Assembly (NCBI RefSeq): GCF_003148685.1
Contig: NZ_QGGR01000005.1
Coordinates: forward strand, 372,001-436,000
Direction of reading: 5' to 3'
DNA from: Actinoplanes xinjiangensis
GTDB lineage: Bacteria; Actinomycetota; Actinomycetes; Mycobacteriales; Micromonosporaceae
DNA length: 64,000 nucleotides
Below, in pieces: positions 9,197 through 18,086 of the stretch; the stretch's first letter is position 1, and every line of letters begins with the position of its first letter. The notes below the pieces were generated by a model. That model was not told where the DNA came from and made no database searches. It saw nothing but the letters and a program-made list of their open reading frames with translations. The translations under genes and the position numbers were made by a program.

Positions 9197-10314
9197 TCCC
9201 GGTGATGATCCCCGACCTCGGGGAAGAGGAGGCCCAGGCCGCGGCCGAGGCGATCCGTTCCGGCTGGGTCGCCCAGGGTCCGCGGGTGGCGAGGTTCGAG
9301 CAGGAGTTCGCGGCCGCCGTCGGCGCCGGGCACGGTGTCGCCGTGTCGTCCTGCACGACCGGCCTGCACCTGGCGCTGGTGCTGCTCGACATCAGGCCCG
9401 GCGACGAGGTCGTCGTGCCGTCGCTGTCGTTCATCGCCACCGCCAACGCGGTCCGCTACGTGGGTGCCACGCCGGTCTTCGCCGATGTCGAGCTGGCCAC
9501 CGGCAACCTCACCGTGGAGACGGTGGACGCGGTGCGTACCGAGCGGACCCGGGCGGTCATCGCGGTGCACCAGGGCGGCGTGCCGTTCGACACCGCGGCG
9601 CTGCGCAAGGCCACCGACGGCTGGGGCATCGGGCTGGTCGAGGACGCCGCGTGCGCGGCCGGCTCGACCGCCTACGGCGCACCGGCCGGCACCGGGGCCC
9701 GGGTGGCCGCGTGGTCGTTCCATCCGCGCAAGCTCATCACCACCGGTGAGGGCGGCATGGTCACGGTCGACGACGCGGAGGCGGCGGTACGCCTCAAGCG
9801 GCTCCGTGAGCACGGCATGAACGTCTCCGCCGCCGACCGGCACGCGGCGAAGCAGCCGGTGCTGGAGGCGTACCTGGAGACCGCCTTCAACTACCGGATG
9901 ACCGACATCCAGGCCGCGGTCGGCCTGGTGCAGCTCGGCAAGCTGGCCGGCCTGGTCGCCCAGCGGCGGCAGCTCGCGGCCCGCTACCAGGAGTTGCTGG
10001 CCGACATCGACGGCCTGGTGCCGGTCCGGGACCCGGCCTACGGGCAGACCAACTACCAGTCGTTCTGGGTGCTGCTGGACGGCTTCCGGACCGGCCGGGA
10101 CGAGGTGCTGACCGAGCTGGCCGCCAAGGGCGTCTCGGCGCGGCGCGGCATCATGGCGGCGCACCTGGAGCCGGCCTACGCCGACGTCACGCCCGGACCG
10201 CTGCCGGTCACCGAGCGGATCACGCGTGAGTCGCTGATCCTGCCGCTGCACCACAAGCTCACGCACGAGGACCAGGACCACATCGTCGGGGTCCTGCGCA
10301 GCCTCGCGAACTGA
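9178..10314 (+). CDS. DegT/DnrJ/EryC1-family nucleotide-sugar aminotransferase
   Basis: A 378-residue PLP-dependent sugar aminotransferase, usual length for the family. The Schiff-base lysine lies in SFHPRKLITTGEGG, and the glycine-rich start SGWVAQGPRVARFE is typical. With the WbpB-like and WbpD-like genes nearby, the likely reaction is transfer of an amino group from glutamate to a keto-sugar, as in WbpE. The GTG at 9178 overlaps the epimerase by 19 bases. A second GTG at 9193 overlaps the upstream stop as GTGA and is an equally plausible coupled start. A hairpin follows the gene at 10327-10362. Confidence 0.87.
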   Translation: MAVLQVIPVMIPDLGEEEAQAAAEAIRSGWVAQGPRVARFEQEFAAAVGAGHGVAVSSCTTGLHLALVLLDIRPGDEVVVPSLSFIATANAVRYVGATPVFADVELATGNLTVETVDAVRTERTRAVIAVHQGGVPFDTAALRKATDGWGIGLVEDAACAAGSTAYGAPAGTGARVAAWSFHPRKLITTGEGGMVTVDDAEAAVRLKRLREHGMNVSAADRHAAKQPVLEAYLETAFNYRMTDIQAAVGLVQLGKLAGLVAQRRQLAARYQELLADIDGLVPVRDPAYGQTNYQSFWVLLDGFRTGRDEVLTELAAKGVSARRGIMAAHLEPAYADVTPGPLPVTERITRESLILPLHHKLTHEDQDHIVGVLRSLAN

Positions 10315-10326
10315 ACGACGAACGCC

Positions 10327-10362
10327 CGACGGCCGCCACCCTCACCGGGGTGACGGCCGTCG
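10327..10362. terminator. Bidirectional hairpin terminator between convergent genes
   Basis: The sequence CGACGGCCG (10327-10335) pairs with CGGCCGTCG (10354-10362), and further G-C pairs extend inward. It sits in the 60-base gap between two convergent genes. No strong T-run follows on either side, so efficiency is uncertain. Confidence 0.5.
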
Positions 10363-10374
10363 TCGTGTGGGGCG

Positions 10375-12138
10375 TCAGTCCTTGCCGCTGATCACCAGCA
10401 GGTTGATCAGGAAGGCGACCGTGGCGGGCTCAGGGGTGATCCCACCGGTCAGGACCTCGTCGAGCCAGGCGCCACGGACCAGACCGGTGGCGCGCAGCGG
10501 GGCGGCGACATCCGGCTGCGCCCGCCAGTGCGCGACCACGAGAGCGGCCATCTCGGCGGCTCCGAGCTGCGGCCGGCCCCGGCCCCGCAGCTTCTGGCGA
10601 ACCTTGCGGGCGGCCTTCTGCGCGGTCACCCGGTACGCCGCGGTCCGCGCCGCCAGCCCCGGCTTGCCCAGCCGGTTCGGGATCAGACCGGAGTCCAGCG
10701 GCACCGCGGCCAGCTCCGCGTCGAGCAGACTGATCAGGCGCCCGGTGAGCAGCCCGTTGCGCTTCTCCTCCGGCCGTACCGCATGGGCCAGCTGGATGAA
10801 CCGCCGGTCGAACATCGGGTTGATGAAGTGCCGGTTCGCCGCCGCCACCGAGCCGTGCGCACCGGACCAGCGCTGCATCCGCTGGTAGAGGTAGAAGTGA
10901 TCGGTCGCGGCCAGCCACTCGGACGGGTAACCCTCGAACGACTCGGTGATCAGGTCGAGGGCATCGGCCCGTGCGGTCGCCGCGAACTCCGGGTCGAGGG
11001 CGCCCTGGTCGACGGCCTCGTTGGCGTAGAGCCGCCAGGACGCCAGTTTCTCGATCAGTTTCGGGCCGGTGACGGCGCCGCCGGGCTGGCCGAAGTAGTA
11101 GAAGCCGCGGCAGGTCTCGCCACCCAGCCCGGACAGCCGGTGGCCCTGGTCGAGCTGGGCCTCGGCACGCAGCAGCGGGGCGAGAGCGAGCGGGCTGGCC
11201 ATGCAGTCGAGGTCGTGCGCGGCCCGTACCGCCAGATCGTGGGCTTCCGCCGGGGTGACCGCGGGCCCCTCGTCGAGCCAGTGGACGTGCAGGTTCATCC
11301 CGGTCAGGTCGGCGAGACGGGTGGCGAACCGGGAGTCGGCTCCGCCGTGCACGTCGAGCGTGAGCGCGGCCAGACCCTTGCGCAACTCCGGTGGGATGGC
11401 CGCGAGAAGGACACGGGTGTCCTGCCCGCCGGTCAGCTGGAGCACCGACTCGGGGTGATCACGCAGGTAGGCCTTGTGGAACTCGACCATGATCTCGGCC
11501 TGCTCGGCCGCGGCGGCCTCGACCGAGGGCGGCGGACCGTCCACGGCGAGGGACTCCTCGACGTAGCGGTGCAGGACGACCCGCCCGTCGTCGAGCACCG
11601 CGAGGCACCCGGCCGGGACCTTCCCGACGCCGGCGAACACGGTGCGCAGACCGACCTGCCAGCCGACCAGGCTCTGGACGGCGAGCGCCTGCCGGTCCAC
11701 GGCCGCACCGGCCAGCGCAGCGAGCGCAAGGGCGCTGGTGGACACGGCGGCGACACCCGCGCCCTGCCACCAGAAGAGCTGCTGGAAACCGAGCCAGTCG
11801 GTGGCCGCGACGACCGGCGACGACGGGCCGTCACTGTGGGCCGCGGCGAACGGCGGGACCAGCGCGGCGAGCTGGTCACCATCCGCCTTGACGCCGTCGC
11901 GCAGCAGCACCGCGAGCGACTCGGTGGAGACGTCGGCGGTGCGTGTGCGGACCGCCTTTCCCAGACGCACGGTGAACGAGCCCGCCGGATCCGTCCGGTC
12001 CGCCGGGTCGGCGCCGTCCATCGCCACCCAGCCGCCGCCGGTGCGGGTCACGACCGGAGTGCCGGTCAGATGAGCCAGGACGGCTGCTGACGGGGCCGCG
12101 GCGGGCGCCCCGGAAATCGCGAGGAACGACCTCACCAC
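10375..12138 (-). CDS. Asparagine-synthetase-like amidotransferase lacking the N-terminal nucleophile cysteine
   Basis: A 587-residue protein with asparagine synthase B-type architecture. A degenerate Ntn-amidotransferase-like half covers about 1-200 and an ATP-pyrophosphatase half follows, with the PP-loop reading LTGGQDTR instead of SGGLDS. It begins MVRSF, so the Cys2 that hydrolyses glutamine is absent. Ammonia or another nucleophile would be needed, as in beta-lactam synthetase and lasso-peptide cyclases. In polysaccharide loci such enzymes (for example WbpS) convert sugar carboxylates to amides, which suits a uronate-making cluster. The WbpS comparison is from family knowledge and the role here is inferred. 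No lasso precursor or peptidase gene is adjacent. Confidence 0.75.
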   Translation of the reverse strand: MVRSFLAISGAPAAAPSAAVLAHLTGTPVVTRTGGGWVAMDGADPADRTDPAGSFTVRLGKAVRTRTADVSTESLAVLLRDGVKADGDQLAALVPPFAAAHSDGPSSPVVAATDWLGFQQLFWWQGAGVAAVSTSALALAALAGAAVDRQALAVQSLVGWQVGLRTVFAGVGKVPAGCLAVLDDGRVVLHRYVEESLAVDGPPPSVEAAAAEQAEIMVEFHKAYLRDHPESVLQLTGGQDTRVLLAAIPPELRKGLAALTLDVHGGADSRFATRLADLTGMNLHVHWLDEGPAVTPAEAHDLAVRAAHDLDCMASPLALAPLLRAEAQLDQGHRLSGLGGETCRGFYYFGQPGGAVTGPKLIEKLASWRLYANEAVDQGALDPEFAATARADALDLITESFEGYPSEWLAATDHFYLYQRMQRWSGAHGSVAAANRHFINPMFDRRFIQLAHAVRPEEKRNGLLTGRLISLLDAELAAVPLDSGLIPNRLGKPGLAARTAAYRVTAQKAARKVRQKLRGRGRPQLGAAEMAALVVAHWRAQPDVAAPLRATGLVRGAWLDEVLTGGITPEPATVAFLINLLVISGKD

Positions 12139-12298
12139 AGAATTCCAATCATATGCTCACCCTAGTCGCCGCAAGGGCTGGAGAGAAAGCAAGGACGGCA
12201 GCGTCAAATCCGACATTTTCCTTTCAATTTCGCAGTCGGGTGTGTCTTTCTTCCGACGTCCTGGAAACACGATTCCATGCCGTGGTTTACTCCCTGTC

Positions 12299-13555
12299 AT
12301 GCTGTCTCGGATCTGGTCCCGGCGAACCGTGGACTCAGCCTTCTCCACCCCGGACAACAGCTTCGGTTTCCTGCGCCTGCTGTTCGCCTTCGCCGTCCTC
12401 GTCTCACATTCCCTGCCACTGGGCTACGGACGCGACGACCCCGGCGCCGGCATCAGCAACGGCCAGGTCGGGCTCGGTGAGATCGGCATCCTCGGCTTCT
12501 TCACGATCTCCGGCTTCCTGATCACCCGCAGCGGCGGCCGGCTCCCGCTGGCGCGTTTCCTGTGGCACCGCGGTCTGCGGATCCTGCCCGGGCTGTGGGT
12601 CTGCCTGCTGGTCACCGCGCTCGTCTTCGCTCCGGTGGTGGCGCTGATCGAGCGAGGCAGCCTGACCGGCCTGTTCACCCAGCCCGGGGGCCCGCTCGGA
12701 TATGTGCTGAACAACGCGTTCGTGGCGATCCGGCAGTACGGGATCTCCGGCTTGCTGCTCGACACGCCGTACGGGACCCGGACCGGAACCTCGGTCTTCA
12801 ACGGGTCGCTCTGGAGCCTGCTCTACGAGGTTCTCTGCTACGTCATGGTCGCCGGTCTGGCACTGGCGGGCGTGCTGCGCCGGGCCCGCTGGGTGGTCGT
12901 CCTGATGGCCGCCGCCGGCCTGGCCCTGGTCGTCCGCGACTTCCTGCGGGCACCGCAGATCCCCGGCCCGCAGGGTGAGCACGGCCCTTTCCTCGGCATC
13001 GGCGGCCTGGACAGTTACTCACTGATCTACCTGACGTACATCTTCGTCCTCGGTGCCCTGTTCGAGTTGTACCGGCGCCGGATCGTACTGAACGACGGTG
13101 GCGCGATCATCGCCACCTTACTGCTGGCCGGCACGCTGCAATTCGGCGGATTCGCCGTTCTCGGCTACCCGGCATTCGCATACCTGGTGTTGTGGCTGGC
13201 CGTCCGGCTACCACGCCCGTTCCGCCGAATCGGCCGCCATCAGGACTACTCGTACGGTTTCTATATCTATGCTTTTCCGGTACAGCAACTACTCGCCCTG
13301 GTGGGCGTTCCCGATCTGGGCCTGGTCGCCTACGTCCTGCTCGCCACCGTGGGCACGTTCGCGCTGGCCGTCCCGTCCTGGCACCTCATCGAGCGTCCGG
13401 CGATGGGATGGAAGAACTGGGCGCCCGGCCGTCAGCGGACCACGGCCGGCGACCAGGCGTCCGGGATGAACAGGGCCGCGGAGCCACTGCCGTCGGCGGG
13501 CACGGTCCAGACGTCGCTGGCGGACGGCCCGTTGCCGGAACGCGGCATCCCGTAG
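12299..13555 (+). CDS. Integral-membrane acyltransferase, family 3 (OafA/NodX type)
   Basis: About 418 residues with roughly ten hydrophobic helices. It opens with the family block NSFGFLRLLFAFAVLVSHSL, whose histidine is the expected catalytic residue, and continues with an R-rich loop RFLWHRGLRILPG. Members move acetyl or other acyl groups onto glycans across the membrane, so this gene probably O-acylates the exported polysaccharide. I chose the ATG at 12299 because bases 12242-12298 are AT-richer and look non-coding. A GTG at 12242 would add 19 residues. Neither start has a clear ribosome site. Divergent from the amidotransferase gene. Confidence 0.8.
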   Translation: MLSRIWSRRTVDSAFSTPDNSFGFLRLLFAFAVLVSHSLPLGYGRDDPGAGISNGQVGLGEIGILGFFTISGFLITRSGGRLPLARFLWHRGLRILPGLWVCLLVTALVFAPVVALIERGSLTGLFTQPGGPLGYVLNNAFVAIRQYGISGLLLDTPYGTRTGTSVFNGSLWSLLYEVLCYVMVAGLALAGVLRRARWVVVLMAAAGLALVVRDFLRAPQIPGPQGEHGPFLGIGGLDSYSLIYLTYIFVLGALFELYRRRIVLNDGGAIIATLLLAGTLQFGGFAVLGYPAFAYLVLWLAVRLPRPFRRIGRHQDYSYGFYIYAFPVQQLLALVGVPDLGLVAYVLLATVGTFALAVPSWHLIERPAMGWKNWAPGRQRTTAGDQASGMNRAAEPLPSAGTVQTSLADGPLPERGIP

Positions 13556-14451
13556 AGGACCCGGTCGTCGTCGAGCCACTCGATCTGGTCGTCGACGCTG
13601 CGCTTCTCGGCGAGCAGGGTGCTGCGCCCGGTGGCCAGGTCGTAGACGGCGATCAGCCACTGCCCTTCGGCCTGCCCGTTGCGGGTCTTGAACGCGATTC
13701 GGGTGCCGTCCGGCGACAGCGACGGGCACTCGGCGTCCTCGCGCAGCGCCACCAGCTCGCGGGTCTTCAGGCTGCCACGAACCAGCCATGTCTTGTCGCC
13801 GGAGGCGGCGGTGGCGTAGAACTGGTCGCCGTCGCCGGTGAACGTCACACCCCACAGGTTGCGGTCCTGCGAGTTGTTCCGCTTGCCGTCGATCAGCAAC
13901 GTGAAGTCGTCCTCGAGGTTCAGGCTGTCGCCACCGGCCAGCGGCGTCACCAGCGTCTCGGTGGAGAACTCGCCGGGCGAGGTGTAGGCGTGGCCGGCGA
14001 CGAACGTCGTGGTCGCCACCCAGTCGCCGCCCGGTGACAATCTGGTACGGCTCGGCACACCGGACAGCGGCAGGTCCCGGCGGACCGCCCAGCTCCCGTC
14101 GAGCACCTCGGCACGGTACGTGGTGACGAAGCCCGCCTTCGAGTAGAGGCAGACCGCCTCGCCCTGCCGGGAGTAGACCCGGTCGCATCTGGCCGGGGTG
14201 AACGCCCGTGCCCCGTCCGGGTCGTCCAGCGGCACGACCGCGACCCGGCCGTAGTCGTCGCCGATCGCGGTGCTGCGGAAGATGATCCGGGCCTGCTGGG
14301 ACACCAGCGTCAGGTCGGTCACCGGCACCGACGGCGCGGCGGCGACCTGGCGTTCCCGTTCCTGACGGGTGTGGACGACGAAGGCCGCCGTGCCGGTCGC
14401 CGACGCCACGAGGACGACACCGAACACCGAGAGTTTCACTCGGAGGCTCAT
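13432..14451 (-). CDS. Membrane-anchored TolB-like beta-propeller protein
   Basis: 339 residues. The N-terminus SLRVKLSVFGVVLVASATGTA is a signal anchor, followed by a periplasm-side or extracellular beta-propeller. WD/TolB-type blades such as PSLSPDGTRIAFKT and RLSPGGDWVATTT repeat along the chain. No enzyme motif is seen. Its ATG overlaps the stop of the MFS gene by 4 bases (ATGA), so it is the third gene of an aminotransferase-MFS-propeller operon. Its 3' end overlaps the convergent acyltransferase gene by 124 bases. A scaffolding or export-associated role is a guess. Confidence 0.75.
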   Translation of the reverse strand: MSLRVKLSVFGVVLVASATGTAAFVVHTRQERERQVAAAPSVPVTDLTLVSQQARIIFRSTAIGDDYGRVAVVPLDDPDGARAFTPARCDRVYSRQGEAVCLYSKAGFVTTYRAEVLDGSWAVRRDLPLSGVPSRTRLSPGGDWVATTTFVAGHAYTSPGEFSTETLVTPLAGGDSLNLEDDFTLLIDGKRNNSQDRNLWGVTFTGDGDQFYATAASGDKTWLVRGSLKTRELVALREDAECPSLSPDGTRIAFKTRNGQAEGQWLIAVYDLATGRSTLLAEKRSVDDQIEWLDDDRVLYGMPRSGNGPSASDVWTVPADGSGSAALFIPDAWSPAVVR

Positions 14452-15707
14452 GATGCGGCCTCCTCGACCGGCTCGGCCTGGTCGACACCCCGCAGCAGCC
14501 TGGCGCCGACGACGATCCCGGCGACGAGCAGCACCGCGGCCAGGTACAGCGCCGCGGACGGGCCCATGAACTGCCACAGGACGGCGAACGCCAGGGACAT
14601 CGCGAACCGGGCCAGCACCACGACGGTCTGCGCGGCGGCGATCCCGCTCCCCCGCGCCGCGGCCGGCACCCGGGGGCTGATCAGGGCGGGCAGCACGCCA
14701 TCGGTGGCGGCGTAGTAGGCGCCGAGCAGACCCAGCGCCAGCAGGGTGAGCGCGAGCCCGCCGCTCGGGGCGGCGGCCACCAGGTAGACGGCGAGCAACG
14801 CCACGTGGCCGCCGACGAACACCCGAGCGCGCCCGATCCGGTCGGCCAGCCGGCCCACGGGAATGGCGAGGAGCAGGTAGACGAGGTTGGTGCCGACGTA
14901 CATCAGCGGGAACCAGCGGGCCGCGAAGTCGTCACGGTGCTGTAGTGACAGGTAGAGGAACCCGTCGCCGACGGTCAGCAGGCCGAGCACACCGACGGCG
15001 AGCAGCGGCCGCCGCAGCCGGGGACTGGTCAGCTCGCCGAACAGCCGGCGCAGCGGCAGGCCGGGGCCCCCACCCGCGGTGCGGCGATCAGGCACGAACA
15101 GCACCAGCACCGCGACACCGACGATCCCGAAGGCGAACGACGCCACGAACACCGAGTTGTAGTCGCCGGGCACGAGCAGCAGCAGCCCGAACGCGACCAA
15201 CGGGCCGAGCGCGGCACCGACGGTGTCCATCATGCGGTGCACGCCGAACGCCCGGCCGAGCACGCTCGGCTCGGAGACGTCCGCGATCAGCGCGTCACGC
15301 GGCGCGGTCCGGAACCCCTTGCCCAATCGGTCGGCGGTCACCACGGCGGTGATCGCCGCGAAGCCGTGCGCCGGAATCAAGGCGATCCGGCTCACCGCGG
15401 AGACGCCGTACCCCGCCACGGCGATCCACTTGGGCCGGTTCGACCGGTCGTTCAGGTAACCGCCGAAGATCCGCACCAGGGCACTGACACCCTGATAAAG
15501 ACCATCGACGACGCCGTACGCGATCAGGCTGAGCCCGAGTTCGGCGGTGAGGTAGAGCGGAAGAACCGCTGCCACCATCTCCGACGACACATCAGTGAGC
15601 AGGCTGACCGTGCCGAGCAGGAAAACCGTGGCCGCCACACGGGGGCGCCGGCCACGAGGACCGCCCGCCCCGTCAGCGGCTGGCCGGTCTCGGATGGAGA
15701 TGTACAC
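14448..15707 (-). CDS. Major facilitator superfamily transporter
   Basis: 419 residues with about twelve hydrophobic segments. The A-motif-like loop between helices 2 and 3 reads GGYLNDRSNRPKW, and the second-half counterpart is GRLADRIGRARVF, the internal repeat expected of MFS proteins. The N-terminal 25 residues are basic and cytoplasmic. It lies nine bases after a DegT aminotransferase and is coupled to a beta-propeller gene. Substrate is unknown. Export of a sugar-containing metabolite or uptake of a precursor are both possible. Confidence 0.85.
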   Translation of the reverse strand: MYISIRDRPAADGAGGPRGRRPRVAATVFLLGTVSLLTDVSSEMVAAVLPLYLTAELGLSLIAYGVVDGLYQGVSALVRIFGGYLNDRSNRPKWIAVAGYGVSAVSRIALIPAHGFAAITAVVTADRLGKGFRTAPRDALIADVSEPSVLGRAFGVHRMMDTVGAALGPLVAFGLLLLVPGDYNSVFVASFAFGIVGVAVLVLFVPDRRTAGGGPGLPLRRLFGELTSPRLRRPLLAVGVLGLLTVGDGFLYLSLQHRDDFAARWFPLMYVGTNLVYLLLAIPVGRLADRIGRARVFVGGHVALLAVYLVAAAPSGGLALTLLALGLLGAYYAATDGVLPALISPRVPAAARGSGIAAAQTVVVLARFAMSLAFAVLWQFMGPSAALYLAAVLLVAGIVVGARLLRGVDQAEPVEEAAS

Positions 15708-15716
15708 GTGGTGCTC

Positions 15717-16826
15717 TCAGTCCTCCAGTGCGGCGGCCAGCGCGCGCACGGTTGTCTCCTGCTGTGCCACCGTGATCTGCGGGTACAGCGGCAGCGACAG
15801 GATCTCACCGGCCGCCCGTTCGGCGTGCGGGAAGCTGCCCGCCGGGTACTTCGGGTCGGCGAACGCGGGCGTCAGGTGCAGCGGGAACGGGTAGTGGATG
15901 CCGGCGCCGACCCCGGCCTCGTGCAACCTGGCCAGTACCGCGTCACGGCGATCGGGGCCGCCGGGGACCCGGATCACGTACAGGTGCCAGACGTGCTCGT
16001 TGCCGTCGAGGGTGACCGGGCGGACCACGTCGAGGCCGGACAGCAGCTCGTGGTAGCGGTCGGCGGCCGCGCGGCGGGCGGCGTTCCACCCGGCGAGCCG
16101 CGCCAGCTTGGCCCGCAGCACCACGGCCTGGAGTGCGTCGAGGCGACTGTTGACCCCGACCACGTCGTGGATGTACTTCTTCAGGCCGCCGTGGCTGCCC
16201 AGCGTCCGGACCAGAGTGGCCTGCTCCTCGTCCGGTGTGATCACGGCGCCCGCGTCGCCGTACGCCCCGAGGTTCTTACCGGGGTAGAAACTGGTGGCGG
16301 CGATGCCGTCGGCGCCCGCGCCGCGACCGTGGCGCAGCGCTCCCTGGCACTGGGCGGCGTCCTCGACCACCGCGACGCCGCTACCGGCCAGTGCGGCCCG
16401 CAGCTCGTCGGCGGCGGCGAGCTGCCCGTAGAGGTGGACCGGCACGACGGCGGTCGTCTTCGGGCCGATCGCGGCCAGCATCGCCTTGACGTCGACGAGG
16501 TAGGTCTCCGGGTCGATGTCAGCCATCACGACGCGGGCACCGATCCGGGCGACCGGCTCCACCGTGCCGACGAACGTGTTAGCCGGCACGACCACCTCGT
16601 CGCCCGCCTTCACCCCGGCAGCCCGCAGGGCGAGTTCTACCGCATCGGTTCCGTTGGCGACACCGACGCAGTGCGCCGCGCCGGAGAACTCGGCGAACTC
16701 ACGCTCGAACGCCGCGACCTCGGGTCCGCCGATGAAGCCGGTGGTGGCGAGTACCCGTTTGAACCCGGCCTCCACCTCCTCGGCGACCTCGGCGTGGGCA
16801 GCTTGAAGATCGACGAGCGGAATCAT
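15717..16826 (-). CDS. DegT/DnrJ/EryC1-family sugar aminotransferase (second copy)
   Basis: 369 residues from ATG 16826, which has GGGGAG eleven bases upstream and begins MIPLVDLQ, as most family members do. Upstream in-frame codons exist but look non-coding. The PLP lysine is in SFYPGKNLGAYGDAG and the substrate loop is GIHYPFPLHL. It resembles FdtB/QdtB-type dTDP-3-keto-sugar aminotransferases, although UDP-sugar enzymes look similar. It heads an operon with MFS and propeller genes. It is divergent from the E1-alpha/E1-beta/lipoyl-acyltransferase operon, so its amino sugar may be the acceptor for that acyltransferase (inference). Confidence 0.87.
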   Translation of the reverse strand: MIPLVDLQAAHAEVAEEVEAGFKRVLATTGFIGGPEVAAFEREFAEFSGAAHCVGVANGTDAVELALRAAGVKAGDEVVVPANTFVGTVEPVARIGARVVMADIDPETYLVDVKAMLAAIGPKTTAVVPVHLYGQLAAADELRAALAGSGVAVVEDAAQCQGALRHGRGAGADGIAATSFYPGKNLGAYGDAGAVITPDEEQATLVRTLGSHGGLKKYIHDVVGVNSRLDALQAVVLRAKLARLAGWNAARRAAADRYHELLSGLDVVRPVTLDGNEHVWHLYVIRVPGGPDRRDAVLARLHEAGVGAGIHYPFPLHLTPAFADPKYPAGSFPHAERAAGEILSLPLYPQITVAQQETTVRALAAALED

Positions 16827-17147
16827 GAGTTGTGTTCTCCCCGGGTACTGGCTGTCTTGAGTGGACGGGACCGTACCGCCGAGCAAGCGCGTCCGGCATC
16901 TCAGTGACGACTATCCGGCACCGGTGTTTTCCTTCACGGCACGCCCGCGATCACCTCGACTACTGTAATCAGCGTTGTTCGGGGCGATGCCCCCCGAAGG
17001 GTGGGGCGATCCGTCCGTTCGGCTCGTATTAGCCGATCCCCGGCGGTCCCACCGTGTCTGAAGGTGTGTCCATAGCGGTGGGCCTCATCGGTATCGTCGG
17101 GCGCGATGAGATCTTCCGCCCCGTGGGGCGGGCCAGGGGGAGGCATT
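16827..17147. other. Divergent intergenic region, 321 bases
   Basis: This separates the aminotransferase operon (leftward) from the dehydrogenase/acyltransferase operon (rightward) and should hold both promoters. A short hairpin, TTCGGGG (16978-16984) with CCCCGAA (16992-16998), lies in the rightward leader. The sequence TACTGT near 16960 is a possible -10 box without a convincing -35. No coding potential was seen. GGGGGAGG at 17136-17143 is the Shine-Dalgarno of the next gene. Confidence 0.5.
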
Positions 17148-18086
17148 TTGAGTTCGACGGTGCTCGCGCCGGGGCCGGCCGGGACCGACGAGCGGCTCAC
17201 CGGGTTTCCCGGCGAACCGCTCGCGCACCGGAGGTACCGGCGTATGCGGTTCATCCGGCGGTTCGAGGAGACGCTGCTCCAGCTGTTCGAGGAGGGTGCG
17301 CTCAACGGCACCACACACGCCTGCATCGGCCAGGAGGCGGACGCGGTGGCGGTCACCGAGCACCTCACGGCCGGTGACCACATCTTCAGCAACCACCGCT
17401 GCCACGGCCACTATCTCGCGCACTCCGGGGATGCGCTGGGCCTGATGGCCGAGATCATGGGCAAGGAGGCCGGTGTCTGCCGCGGTATGGGCGGCAGCCA
17501 GCACATCTGCGCGCCGGGTTTCAAGTCCAACGGCGTCCAGGGCGGCATCGTGCCGAACGCGGCGGGGATCGCGATGGCGAACCAGCTCGACGGCAACACC
17601 GCGGTGAGCGTGGTGTTCATCGGCGACGGGACACTCGGCGAAGGCGTTGTCTACGAGACGCTGAACATGGCCGCTCTGTGGAAACTGCCGCTGCTGGTGG
17701 TCTGTGAGGACAACCGGTGGGCGCAGAGTACCCCGGTCGCCGCGAACCTGGCCGGTGACATGGCCGCCCGGTTCGCCGCCTTCGGCGTGCCGGTCCGCGA
17801 GGTCGACAGCACCGACGTGGCGGAGCTGAGCACGATCGCCGGCGAGGAGATCGCCGCGGTCCGCTCCGGCGACGGCCCCCGGGTACTGCTGATCCACACC
17901 TACCGGCTCTGCCACCACTCGAAGAGCGACGACGAGCGGCCACAGGAGGAGATCGACGCGCACTGGCTGGTCGAACCGCTGGTGGTGCACGGGCGCCGGC
18001 TCGACGACATCGACCGGCTGCGGATCGACGACGAGGTGGAGACCGCGCTGAGCGAGGTCGTGGCGACGGCGAGGGCGTTGGCGTGA
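17148..18086 (+). CDS. Thiamine-diphosphate-dependent 2-oxoacid dehydrogenase E1 alpha subunit
   Basis: About 312 residues. The ThDP motif GDGTLGEG, followed by N about 28 residues on (CEDNRWAQSTP), is intact. The E1-alpha blocks FSNHRCHGHYLA and GVCRGMGGSQHI are as in pyruvate and acetoin dehydrogenases. The E1 heterotetramer decarboxylates a 2-oxoacid and reductively acylates lipoate. I chose the TTG at 17148 because GGGGGAGG lies just upstream; an ATG at 17106 would add 14 residues. The stop overlaps the beta-subunit start (GTGA). Its position inside a glycan locus, with no E3 gene nearby, argues for a dedicated acyl-donor role rather than central metabolism. Confidence 0.88.
   Translation: MSSTVLAPGPAGTDERLTGFPGEPLAHRRYRRMRFIRRFEETLLQLFEEGALNGTTHACIGQEADAVAVTEHLTAGDHIFSNHRCHGHYLAHSGDALGLMAEIMGKEAGVCRGMGGSQHICAPGFKSNGVQGGIVPNAAGIAMANQLDGNTAVSVVFIGDGTLGEGVVYETLNMAALWKLPLLVVCEDNRWAQSTPVAANLAGDMAARFAAFGVPVREVDSTDVAELSTIAGEEIAAVRSGDGPRVLLIHTYRLCHHSKSDDERPQEEIDAHWLVEPLVVHGRRLDDIDRLRIDDEVETALSEVVATARALA

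Noticed and set aside
10375..12138. Lasso-peptide cyclase as the identity of the asparagine-synthetase-like protein
   Set aside because: No precursor peptide, RRE protein or transglutaminase-like peptidase lies nearby, and the gene is surrounded by polysaccharide genes.
16978..16998. Riboswitch in the leader of the dehydrogenase operon
   Set aside because: Only a seven-base-pair hairpin is visible; no TPP, SAM or other known riboswitch consensus was found.
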